DNA from: an uncultured Eubacteriales bacterium | GTDB taxonomy: Bacteria > Bacillota > Clostridia > Oscillospirales > CAG-272 | Length of the DNA: 60,335 nucleotides | Reading direction: 5' to 3' | Assembly: GCA_934481515.1 (NCBI GenBank) | Contig: CAKSPO010000009.1 | Location: 1-60,335, forward strand | Shown: positions 25,266 to 34,319 of the stretch, piece by piece | Numbering within the stretch: position 1 is the first letter of the stretch | Layout of the letters: each line of letters opens with the position of its first letter | Notes under the pieces: model-generated | What the model was told of the DNA's origin: nothing | Seen by the model: only the letters and a program-made list of their open reading frames with translations | The model's database searches: none | Position numbers and translations under genes: made by a program

Positions 25266-26705
25266 TCATTCTCCAAAGGGCTGTTCCGGGATTTCTTCCA
25301 CCAGCTTCCGGAAAAAGTCCCCACGCTCTTCAAAGTTCCGGAACGCGTCAAAACTTGCACAGGCGGGAGAGAGCAGAACCGTGTCGCCGGGTACGGCAAG
25401 CTGTTGCGCAACCGAGACCGCTTCCCGCAAATCCTTCGCTTCCGCAACCGGAAGGGAGACCTGCCGTACTGCCGGGCAGGCATCCAGCGCGGTACGGATT
25501 TTCTTTGCGGTGGCGCCGGTAAGAATGACCGCCTTGGCACGCTCCGCAAGCACTTCGGCAAGGGGAGCAAAGGGGATATTTTTGTCGTAGCCACCGCAAA
25601 TGATGATCGGTTTTTCCTTCAGCGCATGCAAGGCGGCGGCAGTGCGGGTTGGACTGGAATCAATGGAGCTATTATAATAGGTGACTCCTCGTACCGTCCG
25701 GAGCTTTTCCAATCGGTGCGGAACCCCGCGGAAGGAAGCCGCCACCTGCCGGACGGAAGCCGGGGAAACAAGCCCCTCGGTCAGAGCGATTGCGGTCATG
25801 TAATTTTCGAGGTTGTGCCGCCCGGGCAGGAGAATTTCCGTCTCGGACAGCATCGGATGTTCTTCGGTACCATCCCACAGAAAAACCGTTCCGCCCCGTG
25901 CATATACCGCATGAAGACCTGTTACGGAGGGAAACTCCGAAAAATGCTGCTTCACGGAAGAAAACAGCGTAACTGGCTTGTCGCTTTCCGTTGCAAGCGC
26001 CAGCGTGACGGAATTTTCCGCATTGGTCACCAGACGGCGGCATTGCGGATGCCGGTAAATGTTGACCTTGGCGTCGATGTATTCCTCCATACCGGTATGC
26101 CAGTTCAAGTGGTTCGGCGAAATGTTCGTAATTGCCGCAATTGACGGGGAGACGGAAGCCGTCTGAAGCTGAAAACTGGAAAGCTCCGTCACCGCAAAAT
26201 CCTCCGGCGTCATTTCCGCAACGCGGGAGAGCAGAGGAGTACCGATGTTGCCTCCGATGAAGACCTTCCCGCGCCCTCTTTTCCGGCATTCTTCCTCCAG
26301 AATTTTTGCGGTGACGGTGGTGGTCGTCGTTTTGCCGTCGCTTCCGGTAATTCCGATTACGGTCGCAGGCGACAGCTTCAGAAACTCTTCCATTTCCGAT
26401 GTCAGAACAGAGCCGTTTGCCACCGCGGCGGAAAATTCGGGAAGATCGGGACGCAATCCGGGGGAGCGGAAAATGACGGCTTCCTGCAGACCGGTCAGAT
26501 ACCGTTCTCCGAGAATCAGACGCACTCCCATCGCTTCCAGCTCTTTTGCAACATTCCCCAGCGCGGCGCGGTCCTTGCGGTCCCGTGCGGAAACGGAAAC
26601 ACCGGCGCCTGCAAGAAGGCGGATCAGAGGAAGATTGGAAATGCCGATCCCGACGACCGTGCAGGACCGGGCGCGGAGCGCGGAGAGCCACTCTGAAGCA
26701 TTCAA
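25266..26705 (-). CDS. murD: UDP-N-acetylmuramoyl-L-alanine--D-glutamate ligase
   Basis: A 479-residue cytoplasmic Mur ligase that adds D-glutamate to the peptidoglycan precursor. The N-terminal domain carries VVGIGISNLPLIRLLAGAGVSVSA, the central ATP-binding loop is GITGSDGKTTTT, TELSSFQLQT and ITNISPNHLNWH follow, and the C-terminal domain shows YYNSSIDSSPTRT and GGYDKNIPF. I place the start at TTG 26705, because GGGAGGT stands just before it and the promoter -10 (26739-26744) overlaps the alternative ATG at 26738. murD sits apart from the usual dcw cluster here. Confidence 0.93.
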   Translation of the reverse strand: MNASEWLSALRARSCTVVGIGISNLPLIRLLAGAGVSVSARDRKDRAALGNVAKELEAMGVRLILGERYLTGLQEAVIFRSPGLRPDLPEFSAAVANGSVLTSEMEEFLKLSPATVIGITGSDGKTTTTTVTAKILEEECRKRGRGKVFIGGNIGTPLLSRVAEMTPEDFAVTELSSFQLQTASVSPSIAAITNISPNHLNWHTGMEEYIDAKVNIYRHPQCRRLVTNAENSVTLALATESDKPVTLFSSVKQHFSEFPSVTGLHAVYARGGTVFLWDGTEEHPMLSETEILLPGRHNLENYMTAIALTEGLVSPASVRQVAASFRGVPHRLEKLRTVRGVTYYNSSIDSSPTRTAAALHALKEKPIIICGGYDKNIPFAPLAEVLAERAKAVILTGATAKKIRTALDACPAVRQVSLPVAEAKDLREAVSVAQQLAVPGDTVLLSPACASFDAFRNFEERGDFFRKLVEEIPEQPFGE

Positions 26706-26738
26706 GACAAGGACCTCCCGGAAAGTAGAATTATCCAT

Positions 26739-26767
26739 ATTATATTCTTTTTTGCCGGAATATGCAA
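26739..26767 (-). promoter_or_regulatory. Promoter of murD
   Basis: On the minus strand TTGCAT (26762-26767) and TATAAT (26739-26744) are 17 bases apart. Transcription would start near 26732, leaving a leader of about 27 bases before the TTG start. Confidence 0.65.
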
Positions 26768-26869
26768 TAGGTTCCCTGAAAAAAACAAGAGGAAAACACT
26801 TTTTCTCCGGCAAAAAACGACTTTTTGAAAAAAATTAAGAAAAACATTCCGGAAAAAGCGAAAAAACTC

Positions 26870-26898
26870 TTGACAAACCCAAGAAACCGGAGTATAAT
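26870..26898 (+). promoter_or_regulatory. Consensus promoter of infC-rpmI-rplT
   Basis: TTGACA (26870-26875) and TATAAT (26893-26898) are 17 bases apart, a perfect match. Transcription should begin near 26905, giving a leader of about 145 bases. Confidence 0.9.
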
Positions 26899-26904
26899 AG
26901 CAAC

Positions 26905-27049
26905 GAAAACAAAGCAGAGCCTCCGCTCTCACCTGACCGCACAGGCGGCACGGGTTGATACTTTTGCCATCGTCAAAGGACGGTGGAGGGTGCCGTGCGG
27001 AGACGAATGTCTTTGTACGGTTATTTTTTTGTTATGGAGGTGTTGGACC
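26905..27049 (+). promoter_or_regulatory. infC leader, probably L20-controlled
   Basis: The operon infC-rpmI-rplT in Bacillota is commonly controlled by ribosomal protein L20 binding the leader and causing early termination. This leader has the right place and length and contains an intrinsic terminator (26993-27030) just before the infC ribosome site. The L20 binding fold itself was not modelled. Confidence 0.6.
26993..27030 (+). terminator. Attenuator terminator in the infC leader
   Basis: CCGTGCGGAGAC (26993-27004) pairs with GTCTTTGTACGG (27009-27020), 12 pairs including G-U pairs, with a GAAT loop. A run of nine Ts broken by one A follows. The infC ribosome site GGAGGTG begins seven bases later. 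Confidence 0.8.
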
Positions 27050-27580
27050 ATTAGCGCAAAAGACAAAGAGAAGGAAAACCTGCTCAATGAAGAAATCAAC
27101 GCGAAGGAAGTCCGCCTGATCGGTGCAAACGGGGAGACGCTCGGCATCATGAGCTCTGCACGCGCACTGGAGATTGCGTACGACCAGGGAATGGATCTGG
27201 TGCTGATGTCTGCACAGGCGACACCGCCGGTGTGCAAGGTGATGGACTATGGGAAATTCCGCTTTGAGCGCGACAAGCGTGAAAAGGAAGCGAAGAAGAA
27301 GCAGCAGACCGTTGAGCTCAAGGAGATTCAGCTTTCCTGCCGGATTGACACGCACGACTTTGAGACCAAGGTAGGGCACGCCCGCCGTTTTCTCGGAGCC
27401 GGAAACAAGGTGCGCGTCGTCATGAAGTTCAAGGGACGCGAAATGAGTCATATGAGCATCGGGCGCGAGCTGATGGAGAAGTTCCAGGCAGCCTGTGCCG
27501 ATCTCGGAGCCGTCGATAAAAGCATGACGCTGGAGGGACGGTTTCTGAGCATGGTGATTTCCCCCGTCAAAGCGAAGTGA
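27050..27580 (+). CDS. infC: Translation initiation factor IF-3 (AUU start)
   Basis: A 176-residue initiation factor that binds the 30S subunit and checks start codons. It begins at ATT (ISAKDKEKENLLNEEINAKEVRLI), nine bases after the GGAGG core of the ribosome site. The AUU start is the classical device by which IF-3 limits its own synthesis. Motifs are VRLIGANGETLGIMSSARAL, DLVLMSAQATPPVCKVMDYGKFRFE, KEIQLSCRIDTHDFETKVGHARRFL and VVMKFKGREMSHM. The same frame is open upstream but lies in the leader, so ATT is the only sensible start. rpmI and rplT follow. Confidence 0.95.
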   Translation: MSAKDKEKENLLNEEINAKEVRLIGANGETLGIMSSARALEIAYDQGMDLVLMSAQATPPVCKVMDYGKFRFERDKREKEAKKKQQTVELKEIQLSCRIDTHDFETKVGHARRFLGAGNKVRVVMKFKGREMSHMSIGRELMEKFQAACADLGAVDKSMTLEGRFLSMVISPVKAK

Positions 27581-27662
27581 GTTCCGCCGTGCGCCGCTGT
27601 TGCGCGTGACAAAAATACGAATCGCCGGCAGAACCCCGGCAAGAGAAAAGGAGTTATGAAAA

Positions 27663-27854
27663 ATGGGAAAGATCAAAACACATAAGGCGTCAGCCAAGAG
27701 ATTTTCCGTTACCGCCAATGGTAAGGTCAAAATGTTCCACAGCTCTCACCGCCACAACACGGGCAACAAGCCCGCAAAGCGCCTGAGACATCTGCGTTCC
27801 AGCGCACTGGTGCAGGGCAAGATGGCGTCGAACATCAAATCCATGGTGAAATAA
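27663..27854 (+). CDS. rpmI: 50S ribosomal protein L35
   Basis: A 63-residue basic protein of the large ribosomal subunit. It shows the family pattern MGKIKTHKASAKRFSVTANGKVK...HNTGNKPAKRLRHLR and ends in IKSMVK. AAAGGAG precedes the ATG. It is the middle gene of infC-rpmI-rplT, 21 bases before rplT. Confidence 0.98.
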   Translation: MGKIKTHKASAKRFSVTANGKVKMFHSSHRHNTGNKPAKRLRHLRSSALVQGKMASNIKSMVK

Positions 27855-27875
27855 GAGAAACGGAGGAACCGAAAA

Positions 27876-28229
27876 ATGGCAAGAGTAAAGGGCGCAATGA
27901 TGACGCGCAAGAGAAGAAAGTCTACCCTGAAGGCGGCCAAGGGCTACTGGGGCGCAAAATCCAAGCATTTCAAGATGGCAAAAGAAGCCGTCATGAAGAG
28001 CGGCAACTATGCGTTTGCCGGCAGAAAGATGAAGAAGAGAGATTTCCGTTCTCTCTGGATCACCAGAATTTCCGCACAGGCGAAGGTCAACGGAATGAAC
28101 TATTCCACGTTCATGCACGGCTTGAAGAAGGCCGGCGTGGATCTGAACCGCAAGATGCTTGCTGAGATTGCCGTATCCGATAAGGCGGCGTTCGCAACAC
28201 TGGCAGAGAAGGCAAAGGCCGCACTCTGA
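27876..28229 (+). CDS. rplT: 50S ribosomal protein L20
   Basis: A 117-residue protein needed early in 50S assembly and the likely autoregulator of this operon. It starts MARVKGAMMTRKRRKSTLKAAKGYWGAKSKHFKMAKEAVMKSG and contains RKMKKRDFRSLWITRISAQAKVNGMNYSTFMHGL. The length is normal. CGGAGG lies before the ATG, and a terminator follows at 28256-28285. Confidence 0.98.
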   Translation: MARVKGAMMTRKRRKSTLKAAKGYWGAKSKHFKMAKEAVMKSGNYAFAGRKMKKRDFRSLWITRISAQAKVNGMNYSTFMHGLKKAGVDLNRKMLAEIAVSDKAAFATLAEKAKAAL

Positions 28230-28255
28230 AATAAAAGACCCGATGTGGCATTGGG

Positions 28256-28285
28256 AAAGCCCTGATGTTCATTCATCGGGCTTTT
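28256..28285 (+). terminator. Intrinsic terminator after rplT
   Basis: AAAGCCC-GATG faces CATCGGGCTTT with one bulged T and a 6-base loop; a short T-run follows. The next gene starts 38 bases later. Confidence 0.75.
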
Positions 28286-28322
28286 GTCATATTATAGGCA
28301 AAGCACGGGAAAGGAAAAAAGT

Positions 28323-29192
28323 ATGCCGGAAAGAGAAATCATCCGCTCCAGACAGAACCGGAACATCGTTGCTTTATGTAAGCTGACCGACCGCAAGGAG
28401 CGGGAAAAGAGCCGCACCTTCCGCTTTGACGGGATCAAACTGCTGAAGGAAGCGGTCAAAAACCGATTGGAACTGCAGGCGGTTTTTCTGCGGGAGTCCG
28501 ACGGAGAGCGGATTCTGCAGGAGCTGACCGATGACTTCGGAACAGACGCCGACAAACAGATCGGAAGGATTCTGACACTTTCCGATGATATTTTCGACCG
28601 GGTGTCGGAAGAAAAATCCCCGGACGGAGCGATAAGTATCGCAAAATATATTGACAAATTTCAAAAAATTGTTACAATATATAATAGCGCCGATTTTTCG
28701 GAGCTTTCGGGGGAGAGCATTGTCCTTTTGGAATCCGTCCGCGACCCCTCCAATATCGGTGCCATTATCCGGAGTGCGGCGGCAATCGGTGTTGACCGGT
28801 TGATCCTGAGCACGGATTGCGCGGACATTTACCACCCGCGCGCAGTCAGAGCCTCCATGGGGACGCTCTTCAATCAGAAGATTGACCGCGTAGAGGATTT
28901 CAAGGGAACCATCCGGATGTTGCAGGAGACGGGCAGACGTGTGTTTGCGGCGGCATTGCTTCCGCAGGCGGAGCTGCTCGGAAGCTTCCCGGTTCGGACA
29001 GGAGATTGCGTGGTCATCGGCAATGAGGGACACGGCATCCGACCGGAGACTGCCGCGGCATGCGGCAGAAGTGTGCTGATCCCGATGAGCGGCAGGGCGG
29101 AGTCCTTCAATGCGGCGGTTGCGGCATCCATTCTGATGTGGGAGTTCATGAAGCCGCCGGCGACCGTTCCTCCGCAGGAATCCGGACAATAA
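28323..29192 (+). CDS. SpoU/TrmH-family rRNA or tRNA 2'-O-methyltransferase
   Basis: A 289-residue SPOUT methyltransferase. The N-terminal part (about 1-125) begins with RSRQNRNIVALCKLTDRKEREKSRTFRFDGIKLLKEA, typical of 23S rRNA 2'-O-methyltransferases next to rplT. The catalytic part contains LLESVRDPSNIGAIIRSAAAIGVDRLIL, RASMGTLFNQKI, VVIGNEGHGIRPE and LIPMSGRAESFNAAVAASIL. The exact methylated nucleotide cannot be told. The start ATG 28323 has AAAGGA upstream; an earlier in-frame ATG lies inside the terminator region. An unusually AT-rich patch lies within the gene at 28640-28690. Confidence 0.9.
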   Translation: MPEREIIRSRQNRNIVALCKLTDRKEREKSRTFRFDGIKLLKEAVKNRLELQAVFLRESDGERILQELTDDFGTDADKQIGRILTLSDDIFDRVSEEKSPDGAISIAKYIDKFQKIVTIYNSADFSELSGESIVLLESVRDPSNIGAIIRSAAAIGVDRLILSTDCADIYHPRAVRASMGTLFNQKIDRVEDFKGTIRMLQETGRRVFAAALLPQAELLGSFPVRTGDCVVIGNEGHGIRPETAAACGRSVLIPMSGRAESFNAAVAASILMWEFMKPPATVPPQESGQ

Positions 29193-29227
29193 AATTCCGC
29201 GGACAGAACCGCAAAGGAGTACGGAAG

Positions 29228-30565
29228 ATGAAGAACGGGAATATTCTGTTTTGGATCTGGCTGTCCGAGGCACTCGGCGCAGCCGGCAGGAGCTTCCGCT
29301 CCCTGATTTCCCAATATGAAAATCCATATGACCTCTTTCACGCGGATGCGGCAGAGCTGGAGCGGATTCCGGACATTTCGGACCGTGCACGCCGTGCGCT
29401 CTGCGATAAGAGTCTGAAACACGCCTCCGAAATTCTGGAGACCTGCGAACGCAACGGAATCCGGATTCTTTGCTACGGAGACGAACAGTATCCGAACGCG
29501 TTGCGGGAAATCGCCTCTCCGCCGGTACTGCTCTATTATCGGGGAACCCTCCCGGATTTCAACCGCCGACTTTGCATCGGCGTGGTCGGTACCCGGCGGA
29601 TGAGCGCATACGGACTGCGCTCTGCGTATAAAATATCCTACGAACTGGCGCTTGCCGGGGCAGTGACCGTCAGCGGACTTGCTGCCGGAATCGACGGTGT
29701 CGCGGCTGCGGCAACGCTGGCGGCGGGAGGCAATACCGTAGCGGTACTCGGATGCGGTGTCGATGTGGTTTATCCGCGCCACCATGACCGATTGATGGAA
29801 GCGGTCTGCCGAGAGGGCGCGGTGATGTCCGAATACCCGCCCGGCACCCGTCCCGCAAATTACCATTTCCCGGTACGGAACCGCTTGATCAGCGGCATTT
29901 CTCAGGGAACACTTGTGGTGGAAGCCGGAATCGGAAGCGGTTCGCTGATCACCGCAAAAGATGCAATTCTGCAGGGAAGAGAAGTGTTTGCACTCCCGGC
30001 GAATGTCGGAAGCGCAGGAGCGGAAGGAACCAACGGACTTTTGCGCGACGGCGCAGTTCTGGCACTCGGTGCCGCCGACATTTTGCGGCCGTATCAGTAT
30101 GTTTACGCGGGAGCCATCTCCATGGGCGCCGTTTCCGGAACGGACACGGTGCCGGACGCCGACCTTGCTTATCTTGAGCGTCTTGGCGTGATTGAAACCA
30201 CGCCCGCAAAACCTTCTGCAGAAAAAGACGCGACCTTGAAGCAACAACGGAGTCCGGAGAGAACCCCGGCAGCGGTTGCACCGCTCCGGGAGCCGCCGAC
30301 GAAACCGCAGGAGCAACCTTCCGCGTACGAAGCGGAGCCGGAAAAGGAAACAGAAGAAACAGACCCGCCTGCGGATGAAGTGCTGGATGCCCTCACCGAT
30401 TGCCAGAGAACCATTCTTGCGGCAATCCCCGCGGACGGATCCGTTCCGGCGGATCGCCTGAGTCAACTCGGCTACCCGTTCGGGGATGTCATTGCGGCTC
30501 TGACGGTGCTGGAGATTCTGGGGCTGATCCGCAAGCTTCCCGGTGCACTTTATACCAGGGCATGA
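29228..30565 (+). CDS. dprA: DNA-processing protein DprA (Smf)
   Basis: A 445-residue protein that binds incoming single-stranded DNA and loads RecA during natural transformation. An N-terminal helical region (about 1-85) is followed by the Rossmann-like domain with VVGTRRMSAYG, TVSGLAAGIDGVAAAATL, AVLGCGVDVVYPR, SEYPPGTRPANYHFPVRNRLISG and LPANVGSAGAEGTN. A charged Pro/Glu linker (about 320-385) leads to a C-terminal winged helix (LTDCQRTILAAIPADG...). The start ATG 29228 has AAAGGAG upstream. topA follows 29 bases after the stop, the usual Clostridia order. Confidence 0.95.
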   Translation: MKNGNILFWIWLSEALGAAGRSFRSLISQYENPYDLFHADAAELERIPDISDRARRALCDKSLKHASEILETCERNGIRILCYGDEQYPNALREIASPPVLLYYRGTLPDFNRRLCIGVVGTRRMSAYGLRSAYKISYELALAGAVTVSGLAAGIDGVAAAATLAAGGNTVAVLGCGVDVVYPRHHDRLMEAVCREGAVMSEYPPGTRPANYHFPVRNRLISGISQGTLVVEAGIGSGSLITAKDAILQGREVFALPANVGSAGAEGTNGLLRDGAVLALGAADILRPYQYVYAGAISMGAVSGTDTVPDADLAYLERLGVIETTPAKPSAEKDATLKQQRSPERTPAAVAPLREPPTKPQEQPSAYEAEPEKETEETDPPADEVLDALTDCQRTILAAIPADGSVPADRLSQLGYPFGDVIAALTVLEILGLIRKLPGALYTRA

Positions 30566-30594
30566 CAGATGCCAAACGAAAGGAAAAAACAACC

Positions 30595-32910
30595 ATGGCA
30601 AACAATTTGGTCATTATGGAGTCTCCCTCCAAAGCACTGACCGTCAAAGGCTATCTGGGGACCAACTATAAGGTCATCGCCTGTCTCGGGCATGTCAGAG
30701 ACCTTCCGAAAAGCTCCCTGGGAGTCGATATCGACCACAATTTTGAAGCGCATTATATCAACATCCGCGGCAAGGGCGATCTCATCAGGGAGATCCGCAA
30801 GGAAGCAAAGAACGCAAACAAAATCTTTCTTGCAACCGACCCTGACCGTGAGGGCGAAGCCATTTCGTGGCATCTGGCGGCGACGCTCGGAATTCCGTTG
30901 GAGAAAACGCAGCGTATCTGCTTTAACGAGGTCACCAAAAATGTTGTCCGTGCGGCAATCAAGGCGCCCCGGCAGATTGATATGAATCTGGTCAATTCCC
31001 AGCAGACCCGCCGGATTCTGGACCGGATTCTCGGTTATAAGCTCAGTCCGTTGCTCTGGAAGAATGTCAAGAGCGGACTCAGCGCCGGACGGGTGCAGTC
31101 TGTGGCAACGCGGATCATCATGGAGCGGGAACAGGAAATCCGGGACTTTGTGCCGGAGGAATACTGGACCATCGAAACCCTGCTTTCCGCGGGGAACGGA
31201 AAAAAGTTCCCGGTGCATTTTTTCGGAACCACCGAAGGAAAGGTGCGCATCGGTTCCGCGGAGGAAGCGGAGCGGATTGTCGGTGCGGTCAACGGGAAAC
31301 AATATATTGTCAGCAACGTCCGCAAGGCGGTCAGGCACAAGACCCCCGCACCGCCCTTTACCACCTCCACTCTGCAGCAGGAAGCGTTCCGCAAGCTCGG
31401 CTTCCAGTCTCAGCGCACCATGAAGGTGGCGCAGGAACTTTACGAAGGTATCAACCTCGGAACGGAATTCGGCGGCACACAGGGTCTGATTACCTATATG
31501 CGTACCGATTCCGTCCGCGTTTCCGCCGAAGCACAGGACGCGGCACGCGATTTTATCACACAGAAATACGGGGAAACTTACCGTCCCGAGAAGCCGAGAA
31601 CCTATAAATCCAAGGCGGGAGCGCAGGACGCACATGAAGCAATCCGCCCCGCAAGAGTCGAGCTGGAGCCGACGAAGATTCGCAAGCAGCTTTCCGCCGA
31701 TCAGTTCAGACTTTATAAAATGATCTGGGAATGCTTCATCGCCAGCCAGATGGAGTCTGCGGTACTGGATACCATCAGCATTGATTTTGAGGTTGCGGGC
31801 TATCTGTTCCGTACGAGCGGTTATACAATCAGCTTCCCCGGATACATGGTGGTATATGAGCAAAGCGAGGAGGAGACGACCGAAAACGCGGATGACCCTA
31901 AGGAAGTCAAAGACATCCGCCTGCCGGAGGTGAAGGAAGGGGAAGCCATGGACGCGGACGATGCCGTGCCCACCCAGCATTTCACCGAACCGCCGGTGCG
32001 CTACAACGATGCGTCGCTGATTAAAATGCTCAAGGATCTGGACATCGGACGCCCCAGTACCTACGCTTCCATCATCAGCACCATCATTTCCCGCAATTAT
32101 GTCAAACGGGACGGCAAAGCGTTTGTCCCGACGCCGCTCGGAGAGGTCACCAACCGTCTCATGGAGGAAAACTTCTCCACCATCGTGGACTACCGCTTTA
32201 CGGCGGAAATGGAGCACGAGCTGGACGAGATCGAAAGCGGCGAAAATACCATGCTCAACGTCCTGCAAAAGTTCTGGGACGATTTCTCCGTTCAGCTGGA
32301 AAAAGCGGAGCAGACCATCGGAAAGAACAGCATTGAGGTGCCTCCGGAGGAGACCGATCTCATCTGCGAGAAATGCGGCAGCCGCATGATCGTCCGCAAC
32401 GGGCGCTTCGGAAAGTTCGCGGCATGCCCCAATTATCCGACCTGTAAAAATACCAAACCCCTGACCGCACCCGCAGCCGAACCGGAGGAGTCTCCCGTCG
32501 GCGGGGAAGAGAACAAAAAAGCACCGGAGATTGCCGACTTCAAGTGCGAGAAATGCGGAGCGGATATGGTGCTCCGGAACGGAAAATTCGGTAGCTTCTA
32601 CGCTTGCAGCCGCTATCCCGAATGCAAATTCACCAAGGCAAAAGTACGGGAGCTGGGGGTCAATTGTCCCAAATGCGGGGCGAAGCTGATCACCAAGTAC
32701 GGACGCAATCACACCGTGTTCTACAGCTGTGAAAAATATCCGGAATGCGATTTTTCTTCCTGGGATATGCCCACCAACGAATTGTGTCCCATGTGCGGAA
32801 AAATGCTCTTCCGCAAAAAGGGAAAGCATCTCCTTGTTTGTCATGATCCGAAATGCGGCTACTCCCGCGAACAGCGTGACGACGCAACGGACGACGAGGT
32901 CAGCGAATGA
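30595..32910 (+). CDS. topA: DNA topoisomerase I
   Basis: A 771-residue type IA topoisomerase that relaxes negative supercoils. The Toprim domain has IMESPSKALTVKGYLG with the catalytic Glu and ATDPDREGEAISWHL with the metal-binding Asp residues. The active-site tyrosine is Tyr301 in LITYMRTDS. SAGRVQSVA and GRPSTYASIIS are also present. The C-terminus carries four Cys4 zinc ribbons (from about residue 585), starting CEKCGSR, CEKCGAD, CPKCGAK and CPMCGKM. ATG 30595 follows an AAAGGA site. The stop overlaps the trmFO start. Confidence 0.97.
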   Translation: MANNLVIMESPSKALTVKGYLGTNYKVIACLGHVRDLPKSSLGVDIDHNFEAHYINIRGKGDLIREIRKEAKNANKIFLATDPDREGEAISWHLAATLGIPLEKTQRICFNEVTKNVVRAAIKAPRQIDMNLVNSQQTRRILDRILGYKLSPLLWKNVKSGLSAGRVQSVATRIIMEREQEIRDFVPEEYWTIETLLSAGNGKKFPVHFFGTTEGKVRIGSAEEAERIVGAVNGKQYIVSNVRKAVRHKTPAPPFTTSTLQQEAFRKLGFQSQRTMKVAQELYEGINLGTEFGGTQGLITYMRTDSVRVSAEAQDAARDFITQKYGETYRPEKPRTYKSKAGAQDAHEAIRPARVELEPTKIRKQLSADQFRLYKMIWECFIASQMESAVLDTISIDFEVAGYLFRTSGYTISFPGYMVVYEQSEEETTENADDPKEVKDIRLPEVKEGEAMDADDAVPTQHFTEPPVRYNDASLIKMLKDLDIGRPSTYASIISTIISRNYVKRDGKAFVPTPLGEVTNRLMEENFSTIVDYRFTAEMEHELDEIESGENTMLNVLQKFWDDFSVQLEKAEQTIGKNSIEVPPEETDLICEKCGSRMIVRNGRFGKFAACPNYPTCKNTKPLTAPAAEPEESPVGGEENKKAPEIADFKCEKCGADMVLRNGKFGSFYACSRYPECKFTKAKVRELGVNCPKCGAKLITKYGRNHTVFYSCEKYPECDFSSWDMPTNELCPMCGKMLFRKKGKHLLVCHDPKCGYSREQRDDATDDEVSE

Positions 32911-34289
32911 TGAGCGAAAAAGAAACAGAACCGTGTGTGCATGTCCTCGGTGCCGGACTTGCGGGATGCGAGGCGGCATGGCAGATCGCCCGGCGGGGCG
33001 TTCGCGTCCGGTTATTTGAAATGAAACCGGAAAAATATACCCCCGCACATCATACGCCGGGATTTGCGGAGCTGGTCTGTTCCAACTCCCTGCGTTCGGA
33101 CAGCCTTTCCAATGCCGTAGGACTGCTCAAAGAGGAAATGCGCCGCATGGGATCGCTCATCATGCAGGCGGCGGATGCCACCAGAGTTCCGGCAGGCTCT
33201 GCACTTGCTGTAGACAGAACCCTCTTTTCGGCTTATATTACAGAAAAAATCCGCAACCACCCCGGAATCGAAGTGGTGGAGCAGGAGGTCACCGGCGTCG
33301 AGCCGGAAACCGTTACGGTCATCGCCACGGGTCCTTTGACCTCCGATCCCATGGCGGAATATATCACAAAGACACTGGATTGCGGCGGACTTTCGTTTTT
33401 CGATGCGGCGGCGCCCATCGTGGATGCCGCATCGGTCAATACGGACATCGCCTATCCGGCTTCCCGCTACGGCAAGGGGAACCCGGACGATTATCTCAAC
33501 TGCCCGATGAATGAGGAAGAATACCGTGCCTTTTACGAAGCGCTTCTCACGGCAGAGGAAGCACAACTCAAGGACTTCGACAGGGAAAGTCAGAAGGATC
33601 TGAAGGTGTTCGAGGGATGCATGCCGGTGGAGGTCATGGCACGCCGCGGAGCGGATACGCTCTGCTACGGACCGCTCAAACCGGTCGGTTTGCCGGATCC
33701 CCGCACCGGACGGGAACCGTATGCCGTGGTTCAGCTCCGGAAGGAAAACACTGCCGGAACCATGTACAATCTGGTCGGCTTTCAGACGCATCTGACCTTT
33801 CCGGAGCAGCGGCGGGTGTTCCGCATGATTCCGGGGCTGGAGAACGCGGAGTTTCTGCGCTACGGCGTGATGCACCGCAATACCTACCTCAATTCTCCGG
33901 GAAAGCTGTCGCCGACCTACGCACTGCTTTCCGACCCGCGGATTTTCTTTGCGGGTCAGATGACGGGCGTGGAAGGATACGTGGAATCTGCCGGGAGCGG
34001 ACTTCTTGCCGGGATCAATGCCGCGCGGAAGGCGCTCGGAGAGGACGCACTCCTGTTCCCGGAGGAGACTGTGCTCGGCGCCATGGCGGCATACGTCAGC
34101 CGGGGCGGAACGGGAAGCTTTGTTCCGATGAATGCAAACTTCGGCATCGTCGCACCGCTTGGCTATCGCGTCAAGGGCGGGAAAACCGCCAAAAACGAAA
34201 AACTCGCGGAACGGGCGCTGAACGGAATCGACCGCATTGCACAGAGCGACGCGGCGGTTCTGCGGAAGCCGGAAACCGAAAAAAACTGA
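32907..34289 (+). CDS. trmFO: Methylenetetrahydrofolate-tRNA-(uracil-5-)-methyltransferase
   Basis: A 460-residue FAD enzyme that makes ribothymidine-54 in tRNA using methylene-THF. The FAD-binding loop is HVLGAGLAGCEAAWQIA. TrmFO-specific features are EMKPEKYTPAHHTPGFAELVCSNSLRSDSLSNAVGLLKEEMR, SADATRVPAGSALAVDR-like spacing, and YAVVQLR..N..GTMYNLVGFQTHL. It ends GQMTGVEGYVESAGSGLLAGINAAR. Two in-frame ATGs (32907 and 32910) overlap the topA stop, so translation is probably coupled. Order topA-trmFO is common in Bacillota. Confidence 0.96.
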   Translation: MMSEKETEPCVHVLGAGLAGCEAAWQIARRGVRVRLFEMKPEKYTPAHHTPGFAELVCSNSLRSDSLSNAVGLLKEEMRRMGSLIMQAADATRVPAGSALAVDRTLFSAYITEKIRNHPGIEVVEQEVTGVEPETVTVIATGPLTSDPMAEYITKTLDCGGLSFFDAAAPIVDAASVNTDIAYPASRYGKGNPDDYLNCPMNEEEYRAFYEALLTAEEAQLKDFDRESQKDLKVFEGCMPVEVMARRGADTLCYGPLKPVGLPDPRTGREPYAVVQLRKENTAGTMYNLVGFQTHLTFPEQRRVFRMIPGLENAEFLRYGVMHRNTYLNSPGKLSPTYALLSDPRIFFAGQMTGVEGYVESAGSGLLAGINAARKALGEDALLFPEETVLGAMAAYVSRGGTGSFVPMNANFGIVAPLGYRVKGGKTAKNEKLAERALNGIDRIAQSDAAVLRKPETEKN

Positions 34290-34319
34290 TACCTGCGTGC
34301 AAACGCATTACATGAGAAT

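Noticed and set aside
26825..27049. N-terminal extension of IF-3 in the same frame
   Set aside because: This stretch contains the promoter, leader and attenuator; IF-3 homology begins only at the ATT codon.
30550..33048. 832-residue open frame on the minus strand
   Set aside because: Shadow of topA; no domain recognised.
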